From assembly GCA_045116915.1 (NCBI GenBank), contig JBGUMQ010000078.1, positions 10,473 to 74,472 on the forward strand: a DNA stretch of 64,000 bases, written 5' to 3'. Numbering within the stretch: the first letter of the stretch is position 1; each line of letters opens with the position of its first letter. The DNA is from UBA9732 sp045116915. Lineage in GTDB: Bacteria; Spirochaetota; Spirochaetia; Sphaerochaetales; Sphaerochaetaceae. Positions 42,091 to 50,836 of this stretch are shown piece by piece. A program made the translations under genes and the position numbers. The notes below the pieces were generated by a model, which ran no database searches, was not told the DNA's origin, and saw nothing but the letters and a program-made list of their open reading frames with translations.

Positions 42091-44684
42091 CAGTGCATCT
42101 CTCCCCAGCTCCTGCCGGTCTCTATGGCGACCCTCAGAGGGACGCTCAGGCTGTACGCGTTCTCCATGCAGTCCCTGACCAGGTCCTCCATGGCACGGAC
42201 CTCATCCTCCGGAACCTCGAATATCAGCTCGTCATGCACCTGCAGCAGTATCCTGGACCGCATGCCCTGCTCCTTCATCCGTGAGGCGATGGAGAGCATG
42301 GCCTTCTTCATGATTTCGGCGGCCGTTCCCTGGATGACCGTGTTCACCGCCATGCGTTCGGCGGCGGCCCTGACGGTCCTGTTGGAGCTGCGGATCTCGG
42401 GGATGTAGCGTATATGGCCCATGGCGGTCCTGACATAGCCGTCCTCCGTGGCCTTCCGTCTGGTCTCCGAGATGAATCTGTCTATCAGCGGATATTGCTC
42501 GAAATAAGTCTCGATGAACTTCTTCGCGTCCTTCATCGGCATCTTGGTGTCGTTGGCCAGCCTGAACGCCGACATCCCGTACAGGATGCCGAAGTTGATC
42601 GTCTTGGCCGTGCGGCGCTGCTGGGCCGTCACCATCTCGGGGAACACCCCGAAGATCCTTGCCGCCGTCTCCCTGTGGACATCGCCACCGGTCCTGAACG
42701 CATTGCGGAGATTCTCGTCCCCGGTCACATGGGACAGGACGACCAGTTCTATCTGCGAGTAGTCGGCGGACATAAGAAGGCACCCGGGGGCGGGCACGAA
42801 GGCATCCCTTATGCGTCTTCCCTCATCGGTCCTGATGGGGATGTTCTGCAGGTTGGGGTTCTTGCTGGAAAGCCTTCCCGTGGAGGTCCCCGTCTGCAGG
42901 AATGTGGTGTGTATCCTTCCGTCGGAAGCGTCGATCATCGCAGGCAGGGCCTGGACGTATGTGCCCTGGAGCTTGCTGACCGCCCTGTAGCGGAGTATCA
43001 GGGCCGGAACCGGATCCTGGGTGAGGAACGTGAGCTCCTCCAGGACCTCGGAATCGGTGGAGAAACCGGACTTGGTCTTCTTGCCTGTGGGAAGGTTCCT
43101 GTCCACGAAAAGCACTTCCTGGAGCTGTCTGGTGGAATTGAGGTTGAATGTCTTCCCGCACAGCGTGTAGATGTCCTGCTGGACCTTCTCCAGCTCCTGC
43201 TCGAGGTCCTTCCCGAACGACTCCAGCCTCGGGACATCAAGAAGGATCCCGTTGAGTTCCATCCGGCAGAGGATCTCCATCAGAGGCATCTCCATGTCGT
43301 GGAAAAGACCGGAAAGCCCGCTTGCGGAAAGCTTCTCCTCCAGGGCCCTCATGCTGTTCATGCTCCGGCAGCAGTCCTCCCTGTCGAATCTGGTCAGCGC
43401 GGAGTTGAGCATCCAGGAGGCTATCATCGTGTCCGCATACGGATGTACATCGACGATCCCGATCCGGTGGAGGTTCTTCATCAGCTCCTTCAGGTCCTGG
43501 CCGATTATCCCGAGCCGTCCGAGATGCGCCTTCAGGACGTCCCTGACAGCGGCGTCATCCAAATCCGATTCGATGCACACCTTGCCGTCCGCAGTCAGCG
43601 ACAGGACGGAAGGCTTCTCCGGATCCATGGACAGGGCGAGACCGGCCCCGTCGGGAAGGGAGCCCAGCATCCGGCCCAGCTGCGCGGCATCCATGCTCTC
43701 GGTCCGCACCGCCTCCTCATCGTTTCCGTCGTCGGGCCTGTCTTCCGTCTCCGGAGACTCGGACTCCAGCTCGAACCTGTCCGCGGGCACAAGCCTGTCG
43801 GCGGCCTTCGCAAGCGTCTCCGACCCCATGGCGCGGAAGAGCCTGGAACCTTCCTTCCAGTCTATCGAACCGGTGCTGAATGATTCGAAATCGATCTCGC
43901 TGTCGTCGAACACATCGTCCTTGAGCGTAACAAGCGTCCTGGAAAGACCGACATGGTCCCTCGCGGCCTCCAGCTTGGCGGCCGTCCCCTTGGGGAGGAT
44001 TGCGATGTCCTCATAGGCCTTGTCCAGACTTCCATGTTCCACAAGCAGCTTGACGGCACCTTTTTCACCGATACCATCGATTCCCGGGACATTGTCGGAT
44101 GAGTCACCCAGAATGGTGAGGTAGTCCACGATCTGCTCGGGCGAGACACCGAACAGCTCCCTGACCTCGTCGGGTCCGCAAAGGCGGTATTCCTTCTCGC
44201 CCTTGCGCGGCGGCCTGAGGGCCAGCACGTCGGACGACACCAGCTGCAGGAGGTCCTTGTCACCGGTGACCATGACGGTGCACAGCCCTTCCGACGAAGC
44301 CTTGCCGGCTATTGTGGCTATGATGTCGTCGGCCTCCATCCCGGTGCGCTCGAAGCGCCGGATGTGCATGGAATCGAGGAACGACGATATGACGGGGATC
44401 TGGGCATGGAGGTCCTCGGGGGTCTTGTCCCTGTTGGCCTTGTACTCTCCGTAAAGCTCATGCCTGAATGTCTTCCCCTTGGAATCCATGGCGACCACCA
44501 GGTACTCGGGCGAGTACTGGCGGACTATGCTCATGACCGTGTTGAAGAACCCGTAGACGGCCGAGACGTTGTTGCCGTCCCTGTCCTTCAGGGGATTGTT
44601 CATGAATGCGAAATAGGAACGGTAGATCTGACCGTACCCGTCGATTATGAATACTCTTTTCCTGCTTTCACCTGTGTCTGACAT
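42090..44684 (-). CDS. polA: DNA polymerase I with a degenerate 3'-5' exonuclease domain
   Basis: An 864-residue PolI. The 5' nuclease domain (1-290) has the metal sites in FIIDGYGQIYRS, AMDSKGKTFRHE and GMEADDIIAT. The polymerase domain has motif A SADYSQIELVVLSHV, motif B RRTAKTINFGILYGMS and motif C LLQVHDELIFE. The 3'-5' exonuclease motif I (DxE) is replaced by LALSMDPEKP, so proofreading is probably lost, as in some other bacterial PolI enzymes. A promoter ends eight bases before the ATG and no Shine-Dalgarno is seen. coaE and the repeat protein follow. Confidence 0.96.
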   Translation of the reverse strand: MSDTGESRKRVFIIDGYGQIYRSYFAFMNNPLKDRDGNNVSAVYGFFNTVMSIVRQYSPEYLVVAMDSKGKTFRHELYGEYKANRDKTPEDLHAQIPVISSFLDSMHIRRFERTGMEADDIIATIAGKASSEGLCTVMVTGDKDLLQLVSSDVLALRPPRKGEKEYRLCGPDEVRELFGVSPEQIVDYLTILGDSSDNVPGIDGIGEKGAVKLLVEHGSLDKAYEDIAILPKGTAAKLEAARDHVGLSRTLVTLKDDVFDDSEIDFESFSTGSIDWKEGSRLFRAMGSETLAKAADRLVPADRFELESESPETEDRPDDGNDEEAVRTESMDAAQLGRMLGSLPDGAGLALSMDPEKPSVLSLTADGKVCIESDLDDAAVRDVLKAHLGRLGIIGQDLKELMKNLHRIGIVDVHPYADTMIASWMLNSALTRFDREDCCRSMNSMRALEEKLSASGLSGLFHDMEMPLMEILCRMELNGILLDVPRLESFGKDLEQELEKVQQDIYTLCGKTFNLNSTRQLQEVLFVDRNLPTGKKTKSGFSTDSEVLEELTFLTQDPVPALILRYRAVSKLQGTYVQALPAMIDASDGRIHTTFLQTGTSTGRLSSKNPNLQNIPIRTDEGRRIRDAFVPAPGCLLMSADYSQIELVVLSHVTGDENLRNAFRTGGDVHRETAARIFGVFPEMVTAQQRRTAKTINFGILYGMSAFRLANDTKMPMKDAKKFIETYFEQYPLIDRFISETRRKATEDGYVRTAMGHIRYIPEIRSSNRTVRAAAERMAVNTVIQGTAAEIMKKAMLSIASRMKEQGMRSRILLQVHDELIFEVPEDEVRAMEDLVRDCMENAYSLSVPLRVAIETGRSWGEMH

Positions 44685-44692
44685 CAGGTGTG

Positions 44693-44721
44693 ATTATAGC
44701 GCAGGGAGATTCACTTAACAA
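44693..44721 (-). promoter_or_regulatory. Leaderless-type promoter of polA-coaE
   Basis: Minus strand: TTGTTA (44716-44721), a 17-base spacer and a perfect TATAAT (44693-44698), eight bases before the ATG at 44684. The -35 box covers the end of the upstream small gene. Confidence 0.65.
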
Positions 44722-44956
44722 CTCCGGTGGCCGCGTCGATCACGGCATCGGTGACGGCGTCGACGGCCTTGTCGGCCACATCGCTGACGGTCTGTGCCGC
44801 TGTCTGCTTGGCCTTGTCCACATCGGATTTGCGGATGCTCACGCCGAAGAACTTGTTCGACACATCGGGGAAGAACAGGAAAATGACGAAGAAGCTCACA
44901 ACAGCCAGGATCAGAGCCCAGAGGAAACCCGTGATCTTGCGTGTACCCTTACCCAT
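44711..44956 (-). CDS. Small single-span membrane protein with amphipathic C-terminal helix
   Basis: An 81-residue protein. A basic start (MGKGTRK) and one membrane segment (about 9-30, ITGFLWALILAVVSFFVIFLFF) precede an amphipathic Ala/Val/Asp/Lys helix (KSDVDKAKQTAAQTVSDVAD...). The C-terminal helix resembles the VTDKV-type repeats of the protein at 40422-41486, so the two may be related. AGGAGG lies six bases before the ATG, good support for a real gene. It ends 26 bases before polA; function unknown. Confidence 0.75.
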   Translation of the reverse strand: MGKGTRKITGFLWALILAVVSFFVIFLFFPDVSNKFFGVSIRKSDVDKAKQTAAQTVSDVADKAVDAVTDAVIDAATGVVK

Positions 44957-44966
44957 ATAAACCTCC

Positions 44967-45533
44967 TCAGATGACCTTCATCTGTATGCAGAGCGCGATC
45001 TGCCCTTCCTTCAGGTCGGAGCGGTGCGGAAGCAGATCGGAGAAGTCGTGTACCGCCATGCTGAACGATGTCGGTATCGTGTAGGACACCCCGATCTTCA
45101 TCACAGGGCCTGCAAGGACATCCAGCATGATCCTGTGGTGGAAATTGCCGTTGGAGACGGCATTGAAGAAACCTTCGTTGGATTCGGAGCCTGTGAGATA
45201 CGTGATCCTGGGGCCTGTGGTCAGACCCAGCTTCAGATACGTGAACATCTCCACCGAGAATCCCATGGTGAAGATTCCGGAGAACAGCAGGCTGCGGTTG
45301 TCGATGATCGAGATGTCTCCTGCGACAGCGACCTGGAAGTTGCTGAGGTTGGCCCTGGTCTCAAGACCGATGGCCACCCTGTCCAGGCTGAACGCCGCCG
45401 GGCTGTCGTGGTCCACGACCTCTGTGGCGGCGTTGTAGCTGATGTTCACACCGATGTCCAGCGACGACTTCATGGCCGCCGCGGGCAGAAGGACCGCAGA
45501 GAGAATGGACAACAGTATCAGCGTGCGTTTCAT
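44967..45533 (-). CDS. Small outer-membrane beta-barrel protein
   Basis: A 188-residue protein with a signal peptide (MKRTLILLSILSAVLLPAAA) and about eight predicted amphipathic strands, such as SLDIGVNISYNAATEV and LKLGLTTGPRITYL. It probably forms an eight-stranded barrel. Start at 45533, with GGGG upstream; an ATG six bases earlier overlaps that site. It is adjacent to a similar gene (45604-46194) and ends 10 bases before the small membrane protein. No family name can be given. Confidence 0.78.
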   Translation of the reverse strand: MKRTLILLSILSAVLLPAAAMKSSLDIGVNISYNAATEVVDHDSPAAFSLDRVAIGLETRANLSNFQVAVAGDISIIDNRSLLFSGIFTMGFSVEMFTYLKLGLTTGPRITYLTGSESNEGFFNAVSNGNFHHRIMLDVLAGPVMKIGVSYTIPTSFSMAVHDFSDLLPHRSDLKEGQIALCIQMKVI

Positions 45534-45554
45534 CGGCATCCCCGTAATAATACG

Positions 45555-45581
45555 ACGCTGCACGGGGATACCGTGCAGCGT
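45555..45581 (-). promoter_or_regulatory. Perfect 11-bp intergenic hairpin between two barrel genes
   Basis: ACGCTGCACGG-GGATA-CCGTGCAGCGT is a perfect 11-pair stem. No long T-run follows on the minus strand (CGTATTATTAC), so it is either a weak terminator or a processing or stability element that sets different levels of the two barrel proteins. Confidence 0.6.
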
Positions 45582-45603
45582 GAAGACTTCTTATCCTTGT
45601 TTT

Positions 45604-46194
45604 TTACAGAAGGGCGACACCGACCGAGACACCGAGCTTGGCGTACTTCCAGTTCTGGCCCAGGGCCTTGAAGAACTCACCCCACTGTCCGTTCTCGATG
45701 GATGTGGCCGTCGGGAGTGTGGCGTATGCGCCGATCGTGGCGATTCCGAGCAGGAAATCGACTCCGACAGTTGCGTCGAAGTTGGCCTTCTTGAAGTCGG
45801 CGAACTTGGTTGCATAACCCTCGTTGAGGGCGTTTCCGAAATAGAACATCTTGCTCTCGAAGTTGTAGGCATACTCGTATCCGAGACCGGCCTTGAGTCT
45901 CACGAAGAAGATGTCGGCCACGATGTTGGCGGAAACAATACCGGAGATGCCCCTGTTGGAATGGTCGTAGAAGAGCTTTGAATCGATGCTGAGGATCGAG
46001 AGCTTCGTCTCGACATCGGCTCCGAACCTGACCGAATCGATGGTGAACTTCTCGAGCTCGCCGTCGATGACGTCCTGGATGCTGTAGGATGTGGATGCGG
46101 TGGCTCCGACGGTGAAGTCGAAGAATCCTCTTCCTGCGAAGATGCTTGCGGGAACAAGCACTGCTATGATCAGCGCGATTGCTATTTTCTTCAT
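45604..46194 (-). CDS. Small outer-membrane beta-barrel protein
   Basis: A 196-residue protein with a signal peptide (MKKIAIALIIAVLVPASIFA) followed by amphipathic strands (FFDFTVGATASTSYSI, FGADVETKLSILSIDSKLFYDH) and a terminal hydrophobic strand. It resembles the neighbour at 44967 in size and layout and has similar signal and barrel features. AAGGAG precedes the ATG. Codon use leans to highly expressed genes. Function unknown; likely a structural or porin-like protein. Confidence 0.8.
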   Translation of the reverse strand: MKKIAIALIIAVLVPASIFAGRGFFDFTVGATASTSYSIQDVIDGELEKFTIDSVRFGADVETKLSILSIDSKLFYDHSNRGISGIVSANIVADIFFVRLKAGLGYEYAYNFESKMFYFGNALNEGYATKFADFKKANFDATVGVDFLLGIATIGAYATLPTATSIENGQWGEFFKALGQNWKYAKLGVSVGVALL

Positions 46195-46315
46195 TTCTCT
46201 TTCTCCTTATGGCCCCTGAGGCCTGTCAAAATGTTGATAAAGATAGGTTCATCCGCGTTTTGCAGACACCAACAAAACAATTCATCCACGTCTATGTTAC
46301 AACAACTTTTCCATT

Positions 46316-48214
46316 TCACTCAAGCGAGGATTCCAGTTCGCTCTGCCAGACCTTCACGCAGGCGTCGCTGGGCATTCTCCAGTCACCCCTCGGCGACAGC
46401 GCCACGGAGCCGATCTTGGGCCCGTCGGGAAGACAGGAACGCTTGAACTGCTGGGAGAAGAACCTGCGGTAGAATGTCCTCAGCCATTTGAGGATGACGC
46501 CGTCGTCATATCTTCCGTCGAACGCGTACCTGGCCAGCCTGTAGACCTTGGACGGCGAGCTCCCCCACCTGAGCACGTGATATATGAAGAAGTCGTGCAG
46601 CTCGTACGGGCCCACGAGGTCCTCGGTCTCCTGCTTCCCCGGAACCAGTTCCGGACTGATGGGCGTGCCGATGACCGAACGCAGCGTCTGAGCCAGTTCC
46701 CTGTCGCCTGTGGTATCTGCGAAATGCTCCACAAGATGCCTGACCAGGGTCTTGGGGACACCGGCGTTCACCCCGTACATGGACATGTGGTCGCCGTTGA
46801 ACGTGGCCCATCCCAGGGCGAGCTCGGAGAGGTCGCCTGTTCCGATGACAAGTCCGTTCATCATGTTCGCCATGTCCATCAGGATCTGGGTCCTTTCCCT
46901 GGCCTGGGAGTTCTCGTACGTCACATCGTACGTGTCCGGGTCCTGGCCGATGTCGCTGAAATGCTGCATGACGGCGTCATGGATGTCCACGACCTTCAGC
47001 GTGCATCCCAGACGCTCCACCATCGTCATGGCGTTGGTCTTGGTCCGCTCTGTGGTTCCGAAGCACGGCATGGTGACGCAGACTATCCCGGTGCGGTCCA
47101 GTCCCAGCATGTCGAACGTGCGCACGGTGACAAGCAGCGCCAGCGTGGAGTCCAGGCCTCCGGATATGCCGATGACGGCAGTGCGGCAGCCGATGTGGCT
47201 CATCCTCTGCTTCAGGCCCATGCACTGCAACCCGATGATCTCCTCCGCCCTCTCGTCCCTCTCCGAGTCGTCCTCCGGTACGAACGGCATGTCGGAGACC
47301 TTCCTTGTCAGCGGGGTCTCGCCCGGCTCTATGTCGAATCCGATGTACCTGTACTCCTTGTCGTTGGTCGTGACGAACGTGTTGCGAAGCCTTCTCTCAT
47401 GCTCCAGGTGCTCCAGGTCCAGCTCCGTTATCAGAAGCTCGTCGGATTCCAACCTGGTGGATGCCAGGGTGATACCGTTCTCGCTTATCTGGTTGTTGCC
47501 GGAGAACACGAGGTCGGTCGTGCTCTCGCCCTCGCCGGCATCGGCATAGACGTACGCGCAGATGAGCCTGGCGCTCTGGCCCTCTATCAGGTTGTACCTG
47601 TAGGCGGCCTTTCCGGCGAACTCGTCGCTGGCGCTGACATTGGCTATCACGGTGGCGCCGTTGATGGCGTGGTTGACGCTGGGCGGGTTCGGGACCCAGA
47701 GGTCCTCGCAGACCTCGCAGGCCAGGCGGAAGTACGGCATCTGGTTGCAGGTGAAGATGAGCTTGCCGCCCATGATGACCTTCCCGTCCCCGAACTCCAC
47801 CAGCTCCTCGTTCGGCAGGGCCGGACTGAACCACCTCTGCTCGTAGTACTCCAGATAGTTGGGGATGTTGATCTTGGGGACTATGCCCAGGATCCTGCCT
47901 GCGGATGCAACGATGGCGCAGTTGTGGAGTTTGCCCCTCAGTTCCACGGGGGAACCGAAAACCACGACCATGTTCCTGGGAACCTTGGATGCGATCCTCA
48001 CGGCGTTCTCCTGCGCGCTCTGGATCAGCGCCTGCTGCAGGAAAAGGTCCTGGCAGGTGTAGCCTGTGACGCAGAGCTCCGGCAGGACAAGGAGGTGGAC
48101 ACCTTCCTCATGGGCTCTCCTGACCAGAGCCAGTATCTTGTCGGCGTTGTAGTTGCAGTCGGCAACCCTGATGGCGGGTGTGGCTGTGGCTGTCTTGATG
48201 AACCCGTGTCGCAT
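46316..48214 (-). CDS. nadE: Glutamine-dependent NAD(+) synthetase
   Basis: A 632-residue two-domain NadE. The N-terminal nitrilase-type glutaminase has the catalytic triad Glu46 (LPELCVTG), Lys114 (VPKINIPNY) and Cys169 (CEVCEDLW). The C-terminal PP-loop ATPase has GISGGLDSTLALLV and the GDLSELALGWATFNGDHMSMYGVN segment. It amidates deamido-NAD with glutamine and ATP. AAGGA precedes the ATG. It lies 14 bases downstream of sucD in the korDABC-sucCD run, which ties NAD synthesis to central metabolism. Confidence 0.96.
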   Translation of the reverse strand: MRHGFIKTATATPAIRVADCNYNADKILALVRRAHEEGVHLLVLPELCVTGYTCQDLFLQQALIQSAQENAVRIASKVPRNMVVVFGSPVELRGKLHNCAIVASAGRILGIVPKINIPNYLEYYEQRWFSPALPNEELVEFGDGKVIMGGKLIFTCNQMPYFRLACEVCEDLWVPNPPSVNHAINGATVIANVSASDEFAGKAAYRYNLIEGQSARLICAYVYADAGEGESTTDLVFSGNNQISENGITLASTRLESDELLITELDLEHLEHERRLRNTFVTTNDKEYRYIGFDIEPGETPLTRKVSDMPFVPEDDSERDERAEEIIGLQCMGLKQRMSHIGCRTAVIGISGGLDSTLALLVTVRTFDMLGLDRTGIVCVTMPCFGTTERTKTNAMTMVERLGCTLKVVDIHDAVMQHFSDIGQDPDTYDVTYENSQARERTQILMDMANMMNGLVIGTGDLSELALGWATFNGDHMSMYGVNAGVPKTLVRHLVEHFADTTGDRELAQTLRSVIGTPISPELVPGKQETEDLVGPYELHDFFIYHVLRWGSSPSKVYRLARYAFDGRYDDGVILKWLRTFYRRFFSQQFKRSCLPDGPKIGSVALSPRGDWRMPSDACVKVWQSELESSLE

Positions 48215-48228
48215 TCCTTGTCCCCCTC

Positions 48229-49122
48229 TCAGAGATCGGAGATCCCGATTCCCCTTGCGGTCACCGCATCGACCAGCGCCTGGCCGATCATGTCCGGTGT
48301 CATGGCCACCGTGACCCCAGCCTGACGCAGTGCGGCGATCTTTCCCGCGGCGGTTCCCTTTCCTCCGCTTATGATGGCGCCGGCATGACCCATGCGCTTT
48401 CCCGGAGGAGCGCTCTGCCCTCCGATGAACGCCGCCACCGGCTTGGTCATGGTCCTTATGAACTCCGCGGCCTCTTCTTCGCCGCTTCCGCCGATCTCGC
48501 CGTTCATCACGACGGCAAGCGTGTCGTCATCGGCCTCGAAGGCCTTCAGGCAGTCCAGGAAGCCCGTTCCCCTGATCGGGTCGCCTCCGATACCCACGAC
48601 GGTGGACTGGCCTATGCCGCGGTCGGTGAGCTGCTTCACGGCCTCGTATGTGAGGGTCCCGGAGCGCGAGATGACACCGACATGGCCCTTCTTGTGTATG
48701 TAGCCCGGCATGATGCCGATCTTGCATTCGTCCGGCGTGATGATGCCCGGACAGTTGGGTCCGATGAGCCTGCTGCGGCTCCCGTCAAGATAATGGCGGA
48801 CCCTGGCCATGTCCAGCACGGGGATTCCCTCCGTGATGCAGACAATGATCCTGATTCCGGCATCGATGGCCTCCAGGATGGAATCGGCCGCGAATTTAGG
48901 CGGCACGTATATGACTGAGGCATCCGCACCGGTTTCCCTGACGGCATCGTAGACCGTGTTGAACACCGGGACGCCCAGGAGCTTCTGCCCTGCCTTGCCG
49001 GGAGTCACCCCGCCGACTATGGCCGTGCCGTACTCCAGCATCTTCTCCGTGTGGAACGCACCCTGCTTTCCGGTTATGCCCTGCACGATGACCTTTGTAT
49101 CCCTGTTGACGAAGATGCTCAT
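48229..49122 (-). CDS. sucD: Succinyl-CoA synthetase alpha subunit
   Basis: A 297-residue SucD: VNRDTKVIVQGITGKQGAFHTEKMLEYG (CoA-binding), IGPNCPGII and GHAGAIISGGKGTA, which holds the catalytic phospho-His. It converts succinyl-CoA, made by the KorDABC complex, to succinate with substrate-level phosphorylation. Its ATG overlaps the sucC stop as ATGA, so both subunits are translated in step. nadE follows. Confidence 0.97.
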   Translation of the reverse strand: MSIFVNRDTKVIVQGITGKQGAFHTEKMLEYGTAIVGGVTPGKAGQKLLGVPVFNTVYDAVRETGADASVIYVPPKFAADSILEAIDAGIRIIVCITEGIPVLDMARVRHYLDGSRSRLIGPNCPGIITPDECKIGIMPGYIHKKGHVGVISRSGTLTYEAVKQLTDRGIGQSTVVGIGGDPIRGTGFLDCLKAFEADDDTLAVVMNGEIGGSGEEEAAEFIRTMTKPVAAFIGGQSAPPGKRMGHAGAIISGGKGTAAGKIAALRQAGVTVAMTPDMIGQALVDAVTARGIGISDL

Positions 49123-50285
49123 GCGCAGCCTCCCTTTGCGGCCGCTATGGCCTTGCGTGCTCCGTCGGCCATGTCCGACGCGGATATGATGGCGAGTCCG
49201 GATTCCTCTATTATCCTGCGGCCGGCATCGACGTTGGTGCCCTCCAGCCTGACCACGATGGGGATGGACACACCCATCTCACGCGTGGCCTGGACAAGGC
49301 CCTCGGCTATGATGTCGCACTTCATTATGCCGCCGAATATGTTCACGAAGATCGCCTTCACGTTCCTGTCCGAAAGCAGTATGCCGAATGCCGCCTTGAC
49401 GCGCTCGGTCGTGGCGCTTCCGCCGACATCCAGGAAGTTGGCCGGATTGCCTCCGAAGTTCCTTATGATGTCCATGGTTGCCATCGCAAGGCCCGCGCCG
49501 TTGACCAGGCACCCTATGTCGCCGTCCAGCGACACATAGCTGAGGTCGGAGCAGGAGGCCTTGTATTCCTTGGCGTCCTCCTGGCTGATGTCCCTGAGCT
49601 CCACTATCTCCGGATGCCTGAAAAGCGCGTTGTCGTCGAAATTGATCTTGGCGTCCAGACAGAGCAGCCTGTTGTCTTTTGTCCTGACCAGCGGGTTGAT
49701 CTCTATGAGCGAGCAGTCCTTCTCGAGATACAGGCGCGTCATGTTCCGGATCATGGCCACGAGCTGCTTCTGCAGCACATCGTCCAGACCCAGGGCCTCG
49801 GCGGCCCTGATCCCCTGGTAGCCCCTGAAGCCCTCGATCGCCGAAACCGGTATCTGCACTATGGCTTCGGGACGGGTCTTGGCGAGGTCCTCGATCTCCG
49901 TGCCGCCCTCGGCGCACACGACAAGCACAAGGCCCGCGTTCACGCTGTCGCCGGTAAGGCTCAGATAGTACTCCTGCTCCACATCCACGGCCTGAGCCAC
50001 CAGGACGCTCCCCACGGGCCTGCCCTCGGGGCCGGTCTGCTTCGTGACCAGTGTCATGCCCAGCATGTCGCGGGCGATCTCCCTGGCCTGCTCCGGTGTT
50101 GTTGCGACCTTGACTCCGCCGGCCTTGCCCCTTCCGCCGCTGTGGACCTGCGCCTTGATGACGCACGGGCAGGATTCCTTCGCGATTTCATAGGCCTCGT
50201 CGGCCGTCACGGCGACCTTTCCGCCCGGAACGGCTATCCCGTAGGAGGCAAGGAGCTCCTTGGCCTGGTACTCGTGGATCTTCAT
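49119..50285 (-). CDS. sucC: Succinyl-CoA synthetase beta subunit
   Basis: A 388-residue SucC with an ATP-grasp domain: MKIHEYQAKELLASYGIAVPGG, VKAQVHSGGRGKAGGVK, SLIEINPLV and GLAMATMDIIRNFGGNPANFLDVGGSA are diagnostic. Start at 50285 with AAGGAG upstream; it overlaps the gamma-subunit stop (ATGA). A longer in-frame extension has no family match and would overlap the upstream gene. Works with SucD; ATP versus GTP use cannot be decided from what I can see. Confidence 0.96.
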   Translation of the reverse strand: MKIHEYQAKELLASYGIAVPGGKVAVTADEAYEIAKESCPCVIKAQVHSGGRGKAGGVKVATTPEQAREIARDMLGMTLVTKQTGPEGRPVGSVLVAQAVDVEQEYYLSLTGDSVNAGLVLVVCAEGGTEIEDLAKTRPEAIVQIPVSAIEGFRGYQGIRAAEALGLDDVLQKQLVAMIRNMTRLYLEKDCSLIEINPLVRTKDNRLLCLDAKINFDDNALFRHPEIVELRDISQEDAKEYKASCSDLSYVSLDGDIGCLVNGAGLAMATMDIIRNFGGNPANFLDVGGSATTERVKAAFGILLSDRNVKAIFVNIFGGIMKCDIIAEGLVQATREMGVSIPIVVRLEGTNVDAGRRIIEESGLAIISASDMADGARKAIAAAKGGCA

Positions 50286-50836
50286 GCCTTGTTCTCCTTG
50301 AGCCATGTCTCCGCCAGCTTCCTGCCGGCGGCCAGGGCCTTCATGTTCAGTTCCTCGGTCCCCTTGGGGATGTGCATCTTCACGGCCTTCTCCATGATGG
50401 CGTCGTCCGTGATCTTCAGCAGGCCGTTTATGCAGCCCACCGCGACGATGTTGGCCGTCTGGATCCTCCCCACTGTGTTCTTCGCGGTATCGAGGATCGG
50501 AAGGCTCACTATCCTTTTCGCAGGTGTCCCCTCCGGAACGGTGAGCGCGCTGTCCATCAGGATCAGGCAGTTCTCGTCCGTCTCGGGTCCGTAATGGTTG
50601 AAGGACCTCTGGGTCAGGACCATGAGGAACGTGGGGTTCTGGACCTTGGTGAACCCGATGGGTGTGTCGGAAATCAGGGTTTCCGCCTTGCACGAACCGC
50701 CTCTGGCCTCAGGTCCGTAGGCCTGGCTCTGCGCGGTGTGCTTCCCGGAAAGAAGCGCCGCCTCCGCAAGGACCACGGTGGCCAGGATCACTCCCTGTCC
50801 GCCGCTTCCGGCAAGTCTCAGTTCCTGTCTACTCAT
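50282..50836 (-). CDS. korC: 2-oxoacid:ferredoxin oxidoreductase gamma subunit (KorC)
   Basis: A 184-residue gamma subunit (POR domain): RLAGSGGQGVILATVVLAEAALLSGKH and QSQAYGPEARGGSCKAETLIS are characteristic. With KorA, KorB and the ferredoxin KorD it forms 2-oxoglutarate:ferredoxin oxidoreductase. It overlaps korB by 8 bases and sucC by 4, indicating tight coupling. Assignment to 2-oxoglutarate rather than another 2-oxoacid rests on the attached sucCD. Confidence 0.93.
   Translation of the reverse strand: MSRQELRLAGSGGQGVILATVVLAEAALLSGKHTAQSQAYGPEARGGSCKAETLISDTPIGFTKVQNPTFLMVLTQRSFNHYGPETDENCLILMDSALTVPEGTPAKRIVSLPILDTAKNTVGRIQTANIVAVGCINGLLKITDDAIMEKAVKMHIPKGTEELNMKALAAGRKLAETWLKENKA

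Noticed and set aside
50286..50693. N-terminal extension of sucC
   Set aside because: The extension overlaps korC in another frame and lacks similarity; the family start MKIHEYQ follows AAGGAG at 50285.
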